A stretch of 64,000 nt of DNA, from NCBI GenBank assembly GCA_028707085.1, contig JAQTUW010000008.1, positions 1 through 64,000 of the forward strand. The letters run 5' to 3'. Below are positions 39,285 to 47,948 of the stretch, piece by piece. A program made the position numbers and the translations under genes. Source of the stretch: Methylococcales bacterium (GTDB lineage: Bacteria; Pseudomonadota; Gammaproteobacteria; Methylococcales; Methylomonadaceae). Numbering within the stretch: position 1 is the stretch's first letter; each line of letters opens with the position of its first letter. Below the pieces are notes generated by a model. The model had not been told where the DNA came from. It was given only the letters and a program-made list of their open reading frames with translations, and ran no database searches.

Positions 39285-39321
39285 AATCCTCTCAACTTGT
39301 CAGGCTTAAGTTGAGAGGATT
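39285..39321. repeat. 14-bp perfect stem-loop before the giant gene
   Basis: AATCCTCTCAACTT at 39285-39298 pairs exactly with AAGTTGAGAGGATT at 39308-39321 around a 9-base loop, with outer GGC/GCC bases extending it. It begins about 80 bp upstream of the giant gene and has no strong T run. It may be a terminator for the leftward cluster or a leader structure. Confidence 0.65.
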
Positions 39322-39536
39322 ATGCCCTGTATTGTATATCCGGACTTATGGCGTAAAGTATTAAAGGCATAAAAATATGAAGCTGTTCATCAACGCCTAA
39401 TAACCTTGTGTGTAACGGCGGCTTAAAGACTAAAGCGTCAAGTGATTTTTGTTATACCAGAAAAACAGGTGCGATACAAACAGGGATGCGGCAACCCAAT
39501 AAGACGCAACACACAAAGCGACAGGCTTCATGGCGA

Positions 39537-39557
39537 CAATAGGCGAAAGCCGTATTG
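39537..39557. repeat. Dispersed palindrome, copy 1
   Basis: AATAGGCGAAAGCCGTATT at 39538-39556 recurs with one change at 56848-56866. GGC and GCC form the inner stem and CAATA/TATTG the outer stem, with flanking GGCG and CGCC partly continuing it. It behaves like a REP-type intergenic repeat. Confidence 0.7.
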
Positions 39558-39640
39558 CCGCCGGAAGGATTTGATTTACTTTAACTCGGGCTTGGCCAAT
39601 ACGATATTGAACGCCCGATTACCGCCATCTTATTTTGATT

Positions 39641-39692
39641 CACAAAAGCCGCCGTTCGCCCTGGGAGTCGGGTGGCGGTTTTTCAAGGTTCC
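39641..39692. repeat. Composite repeat end shared with the recF-gyrB element
   Basis: The block starting ACAAAAGCCGCC at 39642 matches 2759-2780 with one mismatch, and read on the minus strand the far end is GGAACCTTGAAAAACCGCC (39692 down to 39674), the same end motif as near 2694, 7591 and 40626. Confidence 0.65.
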
Positions 39693-39727
39693 CATGTATT
39701 TTACCCCGGCCTAAGCGTATCATTGAA

Positions 39728-40327
39728 TTAGCGTGTAAACGAAATGCCTATGCCTTCACCAGGGCACCAATGGTTAGCGGGCTGTTCTTTAAAAAACAGA
39801 AAATGTCTTTGATACTTAATCGAAAAATTAAGCAGTTTATCATTCCCGTGACTATTGTCTCCCAGGATAATGGCGGCCGGAGACAGTTTGTCTTTTATGG
39901 TTTCATATTCCTCAGCTTCATAATCTGCGGAATGGTCGCTGTCGTTAATAAAAATATCAATTGGTTTTTGAAAGGCTTTCAGGCTTTCTATTGAATCGCC
40001 ATATAAAACTTCGCCATAGTTTTTATAGTTATCCGTTAGCAAATAGCCTGCTTTAGGATTGATGTCGGTGCCGTAATAATGACCCGGATAACCTTCGGCA
40101 GTGTTTTTCATCAGGGCCGATGTTATCAGACAGGCGCCCAGTCCTTTATCCACGCCTGTTTCGATAACAATTCCGGGTTTAATAATCCGCACCAGCGCAT
40201 ACCAGCCTTTACGGCGGCCGAAACGCGCCGTCTTATCCGCCATGATGGCCCATTTGCTTTGCGATACCTGTTTTTGAATATGATTCTTCAGCGCTTCGTC
40301 TTCTTCAAGTTCGGCAAAATACGCCAT
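39728..40327 (-). CDS. SAM-dependent methyltransferase, catalytic part of a frameshifted gene
   Basis: A 199-residue reading frame containing the class I methyltransferase fold: motif I is VIETGVDKGLGACL near 53, YYGTDINPKAGYL near 84, and an acidic DIFINDSDHS near 122. It lacks the N-terminal helical part, which is found in the next upstream reading frame. A single missing base around 40328-40333 would join the two into one protein. The ATG at 40327 has AGAGG only two bases upstream, a poor start. It is at the end of the polysaccharide cluster and might methylate a sugar. Confidence 0.7.
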   Translation of the reverse strand: MAYFAELEEDEALKNHIQKQVSQSKWAIMADKTARFGRRKGWYALVRIIKPGIVIETGVDKGLGACLITSALMKNTAEGYPGHYYGTDINPKAGYLLTDNYKNYGEVLYGDSIESLKAFQKPIDIFINDSDHSADYEAEEYETIKDKLSPAAIILGDNSHGNDKLLNFSIKYQRHFLFFKEQPANHWCPGEGIGISFTR

Positions 40328-40575
40328 AACCTCTGCTGGTAATTCTGTCCTGTTATATCGCTAATCAATGCGGCTAAATATTCATCGTTGATTGCGGTAA
40401 GATTATAAGTAATATTGGTGGTCTCCCTGGAGTTAAACAACCATTTTAATGCCCGGCCATAAATCCTTGAATTATTGATTATAAAGCAGATGACAATATT
40501 GATCCGGTACAAAAATATAACCACATTTCTAACGCCAGGCGTTTTTAGAAATATTTTCTTTAGTTGTGGGTTCAT
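40288..40575 (-). pseudogene. N-terminal fragment of the same methyltransferase
   Basis: From the ATG at 40575 (MNPQLKKIFLKTPGVRNVV) the frame encodes a hydrophobic helix and the motif DEYLAALISDITGQNYQQ, then runs out of frame into RLWRILPNLKKTKR. Adding one base after QNYQQ gives QNYQQEVMAYFAELEEDEALKNH, a smooth join to the downstream frame. So this is one gene broken by a one-base deletion, or a sequencing error. Bases upstream of 40575 belong to a repeat, not the gene. Confidence 0.75.
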
Positions 40576-40625
40576 GATTAAAGCCTTATTTATGGAGTTT
40601 ATGGAACCGTTTGACAAACAGCGGC

Positions 40626-40641
40626 GGAGCCTCGAAAAACC
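40626..40641. repeat. Single end of the GGAACCTCGAAAAACC repeat
   Basis: GGAGCCTCGAAAAACC matches the ends at 7591, 2694 and 39692 with one or two changes. It lies between two methyltransferase genes, close to the broken one. Confidence 0.6.
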
Positions 40642-40657
40642 ACTCTTGGTTAGGACT

Positions 40658-41284
40658 CTAAAGACGTTTCCCGACGCAAATGATGGACATCGGCAAAACC
40701 GGGATATTGACGTTTCTGACCGTACCCCATTGCAAATCGGCAAAATCCTGTTCTTCATGTATCACTTTCAGGGATTGGCGGGAAAAAAACTTGATATGCC
40801 CGCCGTCCCAGTTTGGGCTATGCACCAGTTCCCATTTATTGGTCAGCGAATACAAAATGTTTTTCCAGTAACAGCCAAATTCTGGGGTGCAGGTCAAAAT
40901 ATGCCCGTCTTTTTTGACATGCGCCTTCTCAAAAGCGATTAAACGTTTGGGATAATAAAGGTGTTCGATCACATCGGTGGAAAAAACCAGATCGAATTCG
41001 CCCAGGCCGTATTTCTCCGGCTCGTCGTAACAGGAGCCTTCCACCACATTCAAATCAGGATAGCGCTGCCGGCACAGCTCAAGCTGGGTGGCGTCCGGCT
41101 CCAGGCCAACATAACGTATCCCGGTTTTGGCGATGGCGTCGCCCAGCATGCCTATCCCGGAGCCGATTTCCAGTACGCTGGCCGGCTTTAACGCGCTGAT
41201 CCAACCCTGAATGGCGGCATAAATTTTTTTGTTTTCCCGGGTGGGTTCATAACTGTCTGCGGTATAGGTATGGGAAGTTGTCAT
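40658..41284 (-). CDS. Class I SAM-dependent methyltransferase
   Basis: A 208-residue methyltransferase (Methyltransf_11/23 type) from the ATG at 41284, which has AAGGTG 8 bases upstream. Motif I is VLEIGSGIGMLG near 38, motif II YVGLEPD near 57, and FDLVFSTDVIEHLYYPKR near 98 is motif III with the following helix. It lies between the polymerase gene and the broken methyltransferase in the polysaccharide cluster. Substrate, perhaps a sugar or a lipid-linked oligosaccharide, cannot be told from sequence. Confidence 0.88.
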   Translation of the reverse strand: MTTSHTYTADSYEPTRENKKIYAAIQGWISALKPASVLEIGSGIGMLGDAIAKTGIRYVGLEPDATQLELCRQRYPDLNVVEGSCYDEPEKYGLGEFDLVFSTDVIEHLYYPKRLIAFEKAHVKKDGHILTCTPEFGCYWKNILYSLTNKWELVHSPNWDGGHIKFFSRQSLKVIHEEQDFADLQWGTVRNVNIPVLPMSIICVGKRL

Positions 41285-41298
41285 GGCTTGCACCTTGT

Positions 41299-42642
41299 TT
41301 ATGCTGTGTGTTTGAGTGTATGGGTTTCCGGCACATTCAGAAAATATTTGCCCTTATCATCCTGATTGGCCTGCTGTTTTTCGGTGATCTCGCCGCTCAC
41401 CCGTCGCCTGGCCAGACTGGCGGCTATGCCGAGTATGATGCCGTGTTCGGGCTGGTTGCTATAGGGGATGTAAAATGTGAGCTGCTCAAACAGCAGCATG
41501 AAGAATAGCGCGTAATACAGCCGATACTGGGGCTGGCGGCCGGCATTGACGAAAAGCTTGAACAGCGAAACAGCATAACAGGCCATGATGATGCCCAAAC
41601 CAATTAAACCCACGCGTGACAGTACCTGCAAATAGAAATTGTGCAGACCTTCCTTGAGGCCGCCGGGCGAGCCGGCCATCGGTTCGCCGAACACCTGATA
41701 CAGGGTGGACAGCTTGGTAAACAGCTCCAGATACTGTTCCCAACCGCTCATCCTCGCCCCCATCGTTCCCTGGTGCAGATTGCTCAAACCGGCGGTATGG
41801 CTAATCGAATGCAGAAAAACCTCTGCATAACCCAAATAGATCAGCGGAAACAGCAGGATGCCGCCGACTATGCCCAGCGTCAACAGGTTGCCGAACATGC
41901 GAGTGGTCTTGATGCCCGGAAACAGGCTGACGCTGACGATGCCGACCATGGTGGCCATCCATACCGAACGATGCTGCATCAATACCACCGCGAACACGAA
42001 CAGACTGGTAATCAGCTTGGACGGTTTTTTCGCTTCCGGGATCAGATAGTGCACGAACAGCAGGATAATGGTTACGGCCAACAGATAAGTCTTTTCTGAT
42101 TTCAGCACCCGGAAGCGGATGCCGGTCGGGTCGTCCTTGATCCAGGTTTCCGCGATAGGCATATGCAAGAATTCTGCGACGAAGCGGAAATAGGCTATGG
42201 CTAACAACACCAGCGTCAGCCAGAACCAGATTTTCAGGATCTTTTCCAGCATCTCCCTGGAGTAGGAGAAACTCATGAAATACAGCGTGCCGGCCCAATA
42301 GTAGAAATAATAGCGAAAATCCACGCCGGCGGCAGAGCCGTTGATTTTCCAGCCGCTATACAGATTGATGAAGATCAATAGCCCCAAAATCAGCCATGCC
42401 ATCGACACCTGGAAAATCTGTTGGGCAAAAAACAGCCGGTACAGGGCGCTGAGGAAAAGCAGCACGAAAATCGGATCATGAATATAAATATGCAGGCCCA
42501 GGGTGAACGAGGGCATATCGATATACCAGGTGGTGATCACGCTGGATGTCAAGATAGCGAACACGGCGTAATGCGGTTTTTGCGCAAACAGGTAAGTGCC
42601 GATCAAGGCTGCGATGAAAGCGGGAACAATCAAGGTTTCCAT
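41299..42642 (-). CDS. O-antigen polymerase/ligase family membrane protein
   Basis: A 447-residue protein with 10-12 hydrophobic segments and a large periplasmic loop, as in Wzy polymerases and WaaL ligases. The loop region GLHNFYLQVLSRVGLIGL near 355 is the conserved H-N-x-Y-L motif of the Wzy/WaaL family. The position between a methyltransferase and glycosyltransferases supports a role in repeat-unit polymerisation or transfer to lipid A. Polymerase and ligase cannot be told apart from sequence. It ends 14 bp from the downstream methyltransferase start. Confidence 0.85.
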   Translation of the reverse strand: METLIVPAFIAALIGTYLFAQKPHYAVFAILTSSVITTWYIDMPSFTLGLHIYIHDPIFVLLFLSALYRLFFAQQIFQVSMAWLILGLLIFINLYSGWKINGSAAGVDFRYYFYYWAGTLYFMSFSYSREMLEKILKIWFWLTLVLLAIAYFRFVAEFLHMPIAETWIKDDPTGIRFRVLKSEKTYLLAVTIILLFVHYLIPEAKKPSKLITSLFVFAVVLMQHRSVWMATMVGIVSVSLFPGIKTTRMFGNLLTLGIVGGILLFPLIYLGYAEVFLHSISHTAGLSNLHQGTMGARMSGWEQYLELFTKLSTLYQVFGEPMAGSPGGLKEGLHNFYLQVLSRVGLIGLGIIMACYAVSLFKLFVNAGRQPQYRLYYALFFMLLFEQLTFYIPYSNQPEHGIILGIAASLARRRVSGEITEKQQANQDDKGKYFLNVPETHTLKHTA

Positions 42643-42651
42643 GGATATTGC

Positions 42652-43743
42652 TTACCCCTGATATAGAGAAATATAGGCGGCAATGCCGCGATCGATGCCG
42701 AATTCCCGATCGGCGATCAGGGCATTTTCTGCGGTGGCCGCCCTGAGTTGATCCCTGGGGGTGACCAGAATGTCGGCCAGTGCCGCCTGTAGCGATGCCG
42801 AATCCGGCTGGCAGTAATGCAAGCCGTGAAACACGTCGGCAAAATCCAGTAAACCGGGTACCCGAGTCAACAGCACAGGTATGCCAGTAGAAATGGCTTC
42901 CAAAGCTGCAATACTTAACCCTTCTCTTAGTGAGGACATTACATACAAATCCGCTGCCTGAAGCAAAGGCAAAACATCATGCTGCATTCCCAGGAAGCGT
43001 GTCTGGCCGGCGATGCCCAGTTGTGCAGCCAGTTCTCGTTCGCTGGGATCGGGCTCAATCCCAACATGCAGATACACGATGTCCGGTCGGCTTAGGGCGG
43101 CGATGGCCCGGATCAGGGCCGGGTGATTCTTTACAGCGGCACAGTTCCCTACCGTGACGATGACGAACGCCGATTCGGCAAACTGCAATGCCTGTCGGGC
43201 GCGGGCATATGCATCGGCGGTGGTTTTTACGAAGCGCCGGCTATCGTACCAGTTGCGGATGATGCGGGTGTTGATATGAAAATATTCGGCTTCGGTTTCC
43301 TGCACAGTCCGGGAAATCGCTACATGCGGCATGCCGAGCCAGCATAACAGTTGCCGTTGCCAAGCCCGGTTCCATCTTAAAAACCCGCTGAATTTGAAAT
43401 TGCCATGCTTGGTTATGACGCAACGCCTAGCCGGAACGCCGGCCAGCAGCACGGTTAACGCTACCCAGAACCCGCCCTGCTCGCTATGGATATGCACACT
43501 GTCATAGCCCCGGTCTTTCAGCAGCCGATACAGGGCGATAAAGTATTGTGGATGCTTGCGGAACGGAATATGGTGGATGGCGTAACCGGCGTTTGCCAGC
43601 GTTGGGGCGAATACCCCAGGCGTGGCGGCTGTAGCCAGTATCTCGCCATGTATCCCCTGTTCCTGAAGACTGGGCGCGGCGCACAGCAGCATGGTTTCCG
43701 CGCCGGAAGGGTTCAGTTCGGAAAGTATATGCAGCACTTTCAT
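42652..43743 (-). CDS. Family 4 glycosyltransferase
   Basis: A GT-B enzyme of 363 residues from ATG 43743, which overlaps the previous stop by 4 nt (ATGA). The start MKVLHILSELNPSGAETMLL has the GT4 N-terminal Gly-Ala-Glu loop, and SLREGLSIAALEAISTGIPVLLTRVPGL in the C-terminal half has the E-x7-E donor motif. It adds a sugar to the growing unit; sugar and linkage are unknown. Confidence 0.9.
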   Translation of the reverse strand: MKVLHILSELNPSGAETMLLCAAPSLQEQGIHGEILATAATPGVFAPTLANAGYAIHHIPFRKHPQYFIALYRLLKDRGYDSVHIHSEQGGFWVALTVLLAGVPARRCVITKHGNFKFSGFLRWNRAWQRQLLCWLGMPHVAISRTVQETEAEYFHINTRIIRNWYDSRRFVKTTADAYARARQALQFAESAFVIVTVGNCAAVKNHPALIRAIAALSRPDIVYLHVGIEPDPSERELAAQLGIAGQTRFLGMQHDVLPLLQAADLYVMSSLREGLSIAALEAISTGIPVLLTRVPGLLDFADVFHGLHYCQPDSASLQAALADILVTPRDQLRAATAENALIADREFGIDRGIAAYISLYQG

Positions 43744-44942
43744 GTGTGCGCCGCCTGTAATATTTTTTGATAGCAATCAACATAGGCGTCTGTCACCACG
43801 CTGATATGAAAGGTATTGCGGGCCTTGCTGCGACCGGCCTCGCCCAGGCGCAGGCGTTCCGCGGGATCGTCCGCCAGTCGCAGCAACATGGCGGCGGCCA
43901 TTTCCTGCGGCTGCGTCACGTCTACCAGCATGCCGGCCGCGCCGTTGTCCAGCGTCCAGGGCACGCCGCCACTGTTTTTGCCGGCTATGACAGGGATGCC
44001 CATGGCCATGGCTTCTATCAGCGACATGGGTTGGGCTTCTTCCAGCGCCGGATGCACCAGAATATCCACCTCGCGGCTAAGCCTGGCAATGAGCTGCTGG
44101 TAAGGCAGGTGACCGGCGAACTCCACGCCGTGTTGCAGATCATGCCGCCGCGCCCATTGTTCGGCCTCCTGGCCGGGGCCGTGACAGTCGCCGAACATCA
44201 GTAGTCGGGCGTCGGGATAGCGCTTTCTGACCAGTGCAAAGGCCAGCAATGCCGCCTCGCCGTTTTTTCGCCCCGACCAGCCGACCAGAATGCTGGCGAA
44301 CACGATTGGCGCGTCGGCGGGTTTCGGTGGTCTGCTACGGTTGAATATCTGATCCGGCATGCCGTTCGGAATAATAGTAATAGGTTTGCGGTAAAACAGA
44401 AATTTTTTGAGATGCTCCGCCACATAGGGGGCAACCGCCGACAGGTTGCTGGCTCTGGCCACCGCGACGTAGGCCATCAGCGTGCGGGCGATGCGGAACG
44501 GAATGAAATTGTATTTCAGCACGTTGAGCGGGGCGTCGTGGGCGGTAATCAACTGCGGAATGCCGGTGGCTTCCGCCGCCAGCGCAAACTCGTAAGTCCA
44601 GTGGGCATGAATAAAGTCCGGCTGTTCCTCCAGCAGCACTTTCGCCATGCGCGCGGATTCTTCCCGGAAAAAACTGCGGGCCGGGCGCGGGCGGTAATGC
44701 ACAAAGCGGATTTTCAGGCGTTCGCCCTGTAGGCACGCCTCATCTTCGACCATGGGGTCTTCGGAACACAGCAGCAGATTATAGCCGCGCTTATGCAGTT
44801 CCAGCGCCAGCAGATTGACCGGGCTGCCGCCCAGCCCTTTTGGGTAGGGCTGGCCTTGCGGCAGCTTTAAAATATCCAGAAAGTTTTCGGTTTCTATCGG
44901 GCCGACCAGGGCGATGGTGCAATCTTTTAAGGCTTTTTTCAT
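43740..44942 (-). CDS. Family 4 glycosyltransferase
   Basis: A 400-residue GT-B transferase. GGSPVNLLALELHKRGYNLLLCSED near 38 is the acceptor-side loop, PNGMPDQIFNRS near 193 a common GT4 pattern, and ALEEAQPMSLIEAMAMGIPVIAGKNSGGVPW near 287 contains the donor-site E-x7-E motif. It is translationally coupled to the next glycosyltransferase. The sequence is only weakly similar to its neighbour, so the two are not a recent duplication. Confidence 0.9.
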   Translation of the reverse strand: MKKALKDCTIALVGPIETENFLDILKLPQGQPYPKGLGGSPVNLLALELHKRGYNLLLCSEDPMVEDEACLQGERLKIRFVHYRPRPARSFFREESARMAKVLLEEQPDFIHAHWTYEFALAAEATGIPQLITAHDAPLNVLKYNFIPFRIARTLMAYVAVARASNLSAVAPYVAEHLKKFLFYRKPITIIPNGMPDQIFNRSRPPKPADAPIVFASILVGWSGRKNGEAALLAFALVRKRYPDARLLMFGDCHGPGQEAEQWARRHDLQHGVEFAGHLPYQQLIARLSREVDILVHPALEEAQPMSLIEAMAMGIPVIAGKNSGGVPWTLDNGAAGMLVDVTQPQEMAAAMLLRLADDPAERLRLGEAGRSKARNTFHISVVTDAYVDCYQKILQAAHT

Positions 44943-44968
44943 ATTGTTTTCGGCTGAAAAGGGCTGGC

Positions 44969-46012
44969 TTATTTCGGGAACAACTGTTCGGCGACCACCG
45001 AGACAATATCGCCATAAACCACGGTGGCTTCCAGGTGCTTGCGGGCGTATTCGGCGGCCTCAAAACCCAGTTCATTGCGCCGCTCGACCGGCAGACTGAG
45101 AATATACAGCCCCACATCCACCGCTTCATTGGGCGATTTGACGATGAACAGACCGGGTATGCGGTCGAACACATGTTCATAACCGGGCTGATAGTTGGTA
45201 ATGTGCGGTACGCCGCAGGCCAGGCTGATGGGGAATCGATCCGAGGTGTACATAGCGATTTCGTCGAATTGCCCCCAGTTGACGCTCATCCAGGCGTCGC
45301 GGATCACTTCGCCCTGCCGGTGGTAGGCGACAGGCCCCTTGCAAAACGGCGCATCCTGCCAGCCCTGCCCGCCGCCATATACCGCAAAACGTTCGCCAAG
45401 CTGGCGGTAGAAGGCATGGGCGGTTTGCTGGCGTTTGCGGCCGCCGGGCATGAACAGCCAGGGGATGCGTTTCAGACAGGTCAGATTGGCTATCATCACC
45501 GCGTCCAGGCTTCTGCTGAGGGTGGGCCGCCAGTCCGCGCCGAAGCGCCGGGTATCGTACGAATGTTTGGCGAAACGGATTTTTTTCCCGCCCGCCTCAC
45601 GCACCAGCCGCGCCAGATAGCCGACGCCGCCCAGCACGCACATGTCGGATTCGGCGATAACGGCCTTGATGCTGCTGTTCAGCCGCTTGATATACGGGTC
45701 GTAAGGGTCTTCTTCATACAGCACCAGCCTGGGTTGGGACGGGGTGGTTTTCAGCTTTTGCAGAAAAGCCCTGTCCAGCGGGTAATCCGGGCCGGGATGC
45801 TGGATAAAAATCACATCCGGCGCAAAATTCATGACGGCCTGCAAAAATTCGTCCAGCGCCTGCTGGTGATTCTGCAGGGCCTGATCGCGCACCAGATAGG
45901 AATAGGCGGTATAGGCCGAAAAAACCCCTTCGGCATGCAGTTTTTCAAAAGCCATCCGTGTGCCTATCTGGTCACCCTCTGTGCCTTCGTTAGGAACATA
46001 AAACCAGCGCAT
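44969..46012 (-). CDS. CgeB/YkvP-like glycosyltransferase
   Basis: A 347-residue protein of the CgeB/spore protein YkvP type, a GT-B fold branch. The C-terminal half has the pattern SDRFPISLACGVPHITNYQPGYEHVFD near 255 typical of these enzymes, followed by FFIVKSPNEAVD-like text (FIVKSPNEAVD). The N-terminal half holds hydrophobic beta strands and an Asp-Pro-Tyr motif (EEDPYDPY). AGAGGT precedes the ATG. It lies 13 bp after wzx in the cluster. Sugar specificity is unknown. Confidence 0.8.
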   Translation of the reverse strand: MRWFYVPNEGTEGDQIGTRMAFEKLHAEGVFSAYTAYSYLVRDQALQNHQQALDEFLQAVMNFAPDVIFIQHPGPDYPLDRAFLQKLKTTPSQPRLVLYEEDPYDPYIKRLNSSIKAVIAESDMCVLGGVGYLARLVREAGGKKIRFAKHSYDTRRFGADWRPTLSRSLDAVMIANLTCLKRIPWLFMPGGRKRQQTAHAFYRQLGERFAVYGGGQGWQDAPFCKGPVAYHRQGEVIRDAWMSVNWGQFDEIAMYTSDRFPISLACGVPHITNYQPGYEHVFDRIPGLFIVKSPNEAVDVGLYILSLPVERRNELGFEAAEYARKHLEATVVYGDIVSVVAEQLFPK

Positions 46013-46025
46013 TCAATACCTCTAA

Positions 46026-47510
46026 TCAATTAGCCAATTTTGGAAACAGTCTGGCGAACAGTGGCGACTGTTCCGCCAGAAAACGCATGGCCGGCAGACG
46101 CACCGCCGGATACCATGCCAGTAAAAAGCCGATGCCCAGGCCGGCGGCGCCGGCGGCGATTTCCGAACCCAGGCGGAACGCGCTGTTCAGTTCCGGGCTC
46201 AATAACAGCGTGACCGCGTAGACGCTCAGCCCGGTGCTGGCGGCGACAAGGCCGATGCACAGCGCAATGGTCAGTATTTGCCAGGCCGGCATGCGCAGCA
46301 GCCGGCTGAGTTTGACCGTCATCGCGCCCAGCCTCACCCATTCCATTATCACCATGGCGGCGGCGATATTGATGATATTGCCGGTCGGCGCCGCCCAGGC
46401 CAGCAAACCGCAGATCAGCGCCAGCATGCACAGTTGAATCAGCAGTTTTAGTCTCAGCCTGCTCAGGGAGTCCAGGGTGACGCCGGCAATATGGGAAATA
46501 TAACTGGGTCCTACCGCGCAGGACAGCATTTGCAGGATAGGCACGGCAGGCAGCCATTTCTCGCCCAGCAGCACTTTGACAATATCGGCTGCGGCGATAT
46601 AAATGCCGGCGCTAACCGCAAATGCATACGATCCGACCAGCAAAGTGCTAAGCTGTAGGCCGACGATCTGTTTTTCGCGCTGATTGCCGACTGCGCTCAT
46701 GATCGGAAACAGGGCCTTGGTCAGTATGCCGGCCGGTTGCTGCACAGGCAGGTTGGCGAGCAGCGAGGCCCGGTTATACAGGCCGGAAGCGGTAGCGCCC
46801 AGCAGCTTGCCTATCAGCAGCGAATCCAGGCTGGCGCTGATGAATTCGGTAAAGCCGATGAACGAGTACCGTCCGCCGAACTTCAGGAAATGCCGGCGCT
46901 GGCTGCGGGAGTAGCGAAAGTCCAGCGAAAAGCCGGCCGCCAGACCGCTGAGTATCGCGGTCAGCGTCATCTGGGAGAGAAAGGCGGCGACCAGCGCCCA
47001 CGCCTCCAGGCCGTAATAGGCTGCGCCCATTCCCACCAGGCCGTAGCCCAGCACATAGGACAGCACGTCGATGATCGCCAGCGACCGGAACGCGGTGTTT
47101 CTTTGCATCAGGCTGATTGAAACGGCGGAAAAGCCGCCGATGATAAAATTAAGCGACAGCGCTCTTGCCACGTTCGCCAATTGCGGCATGTCGTAAAATA
47201 GTTCAAACAGCGGCGCGCTAATCTGCACCACTAGAAAAAACAGGCAGGATATGCCCAGCGACACGCTCAGCGCGGCGGCAATGTCGCCTTTTTCCAGCAC
47301 CGGTTTTTGTATCAGCGCCGGGCCGACGCCCATTTGCGCGAAATAACTGAAAAACCGTAAGCAGACATTGGCGATGGCGACCAGGCCAAAACTGGCCGGA
47401 TCCAGCAATCGCGCCATGACGGCCATGAACATCAGTTGAAAGCCGGTAACGGTGATGGTGGAGATTGCGCCCCAGCTTACTCCCGAGGCCAGTTTTTTAA
47501 TTTTCGACAT
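46026..47510 (-). CDS. Polysaccharide flippase (Wzx/MOP superfamily)
   Basis: A 494-residue membrane protein with about 12-14 hydrophobic segments and the MOP family opening LASGVSWGAISTITVTGFQLMFMAVMARLLDPASFGLVAIA. RRHFLKFGGRYSFIGFTEFISASLDSLLIGKLLGATASGLYNRA near 210-250 is characteristic of the WzxC/colanic-acid branch. It should flip lipid-linked repeat units across the inner membrane. It is the first gene of the leftward cluster. Confidence 0.9.
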   Translation of the reverse strand: MSKIKKLASGVSWGAISTITVTGFQLMFMAVMARLLDPASFGLVAIANVCLRFFSYFAQMGVGPALIQKPVLEKGDIAAALSVSLGISCLFFLVVQISAPLFELFYDMPQLANVARALSLNFIIGGFSAVSISLMQRNTAFRSLAIIDVLSYVLGYGLVGMGAAYYGLEAWALVAAFLSQMTLTAILSGLAAGFSLDFRYSRSQRRHFLKFGGRYSFIGFTEFISASLDSLLIGKLLGATASGLYNRASLLANLPVQQPAGILTKALFPIMSAVGNQREKQIVGLQLSTLLVGSYAFAVSAGIYIAAADIVKVLLGEKWLPAVPILQMLSCAVGPSYISHIAGVTLDSLSRLRLKLLIQLCMLALICGLLAWAAPTGNIINIAAAMVIMEWVRLGAMTVKLSRLLRMPAWQILTIALCIGLVAASTGLSVYAVTLLLSPELNSAFRLGSEIAAGAAGLGIGFLLAWYPAVRLPAMRFLAEQSPLFARLFPKLAN

Positions 47511-47948
47511 TTGAATCTAAATGCTATGGCCGTGGATAACTTCCCTGAAATTGAAGAAGCGCAAAATACTTCAGGGCGTGGCGGACGGGTATCAATTCAT
47601 CGGCAGGCATTAAATTACGCTGAAGCATTATTTCGGCTTCCGAGTTTATCACAGACTCTTGTCGGTAAGATGACGATCATTTTACAATCATCGGCTCCAT
47701 TTAAAACCTGGTCTCGAACAAGGTCGGCTCAGACCCTTGATATATTACTATATCGGCTGCGCAGGCCGAGCAATGCGCTCCATGGCCTGAGCGGGTGGCG
47801 CGGCGACACCGGCCTGTTCGATCAATGTTATTGATTGAAGCGGATAATTGTCGATTTTATAATTTTAGGCATTAAAATGCCGGTTGCAGGCATAATGATT
47901 TATCGCCGGTACTTGAAGCATCATATTTAGGGGTCGCAGACGGGTTTT
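47511..47948. other. Intergenic region between wzx and the transpeptidase gene
   Basis: The 438 bp lie between divergent genes and should contain both promoters. A forward frame at 47436-47834 has no recognisable features and overlaps wzx. I see no repeat, RNA or clear operator. Confidence 0.5.

Larger units (their letters stand above)
39205..39727. other. Intergenic region rich in palindromes
   Basis: The 523 bp between the methyltransferase fragment and the giant gene hold no gene. They carry a strong hairpin (39285-39321), a short dispersed palindrome (39537-39557) and a composite repeat end (39641-39692), described separately. The promoter of the giant gene should be here. Confidence 0.7.

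Noticed and set aside
44840..46033. A 397-codon forward frame opposite the glycosyltransferases.
   Set aside because: Antisense shadow spanning the junction of two real genes; no domain is recognisable.
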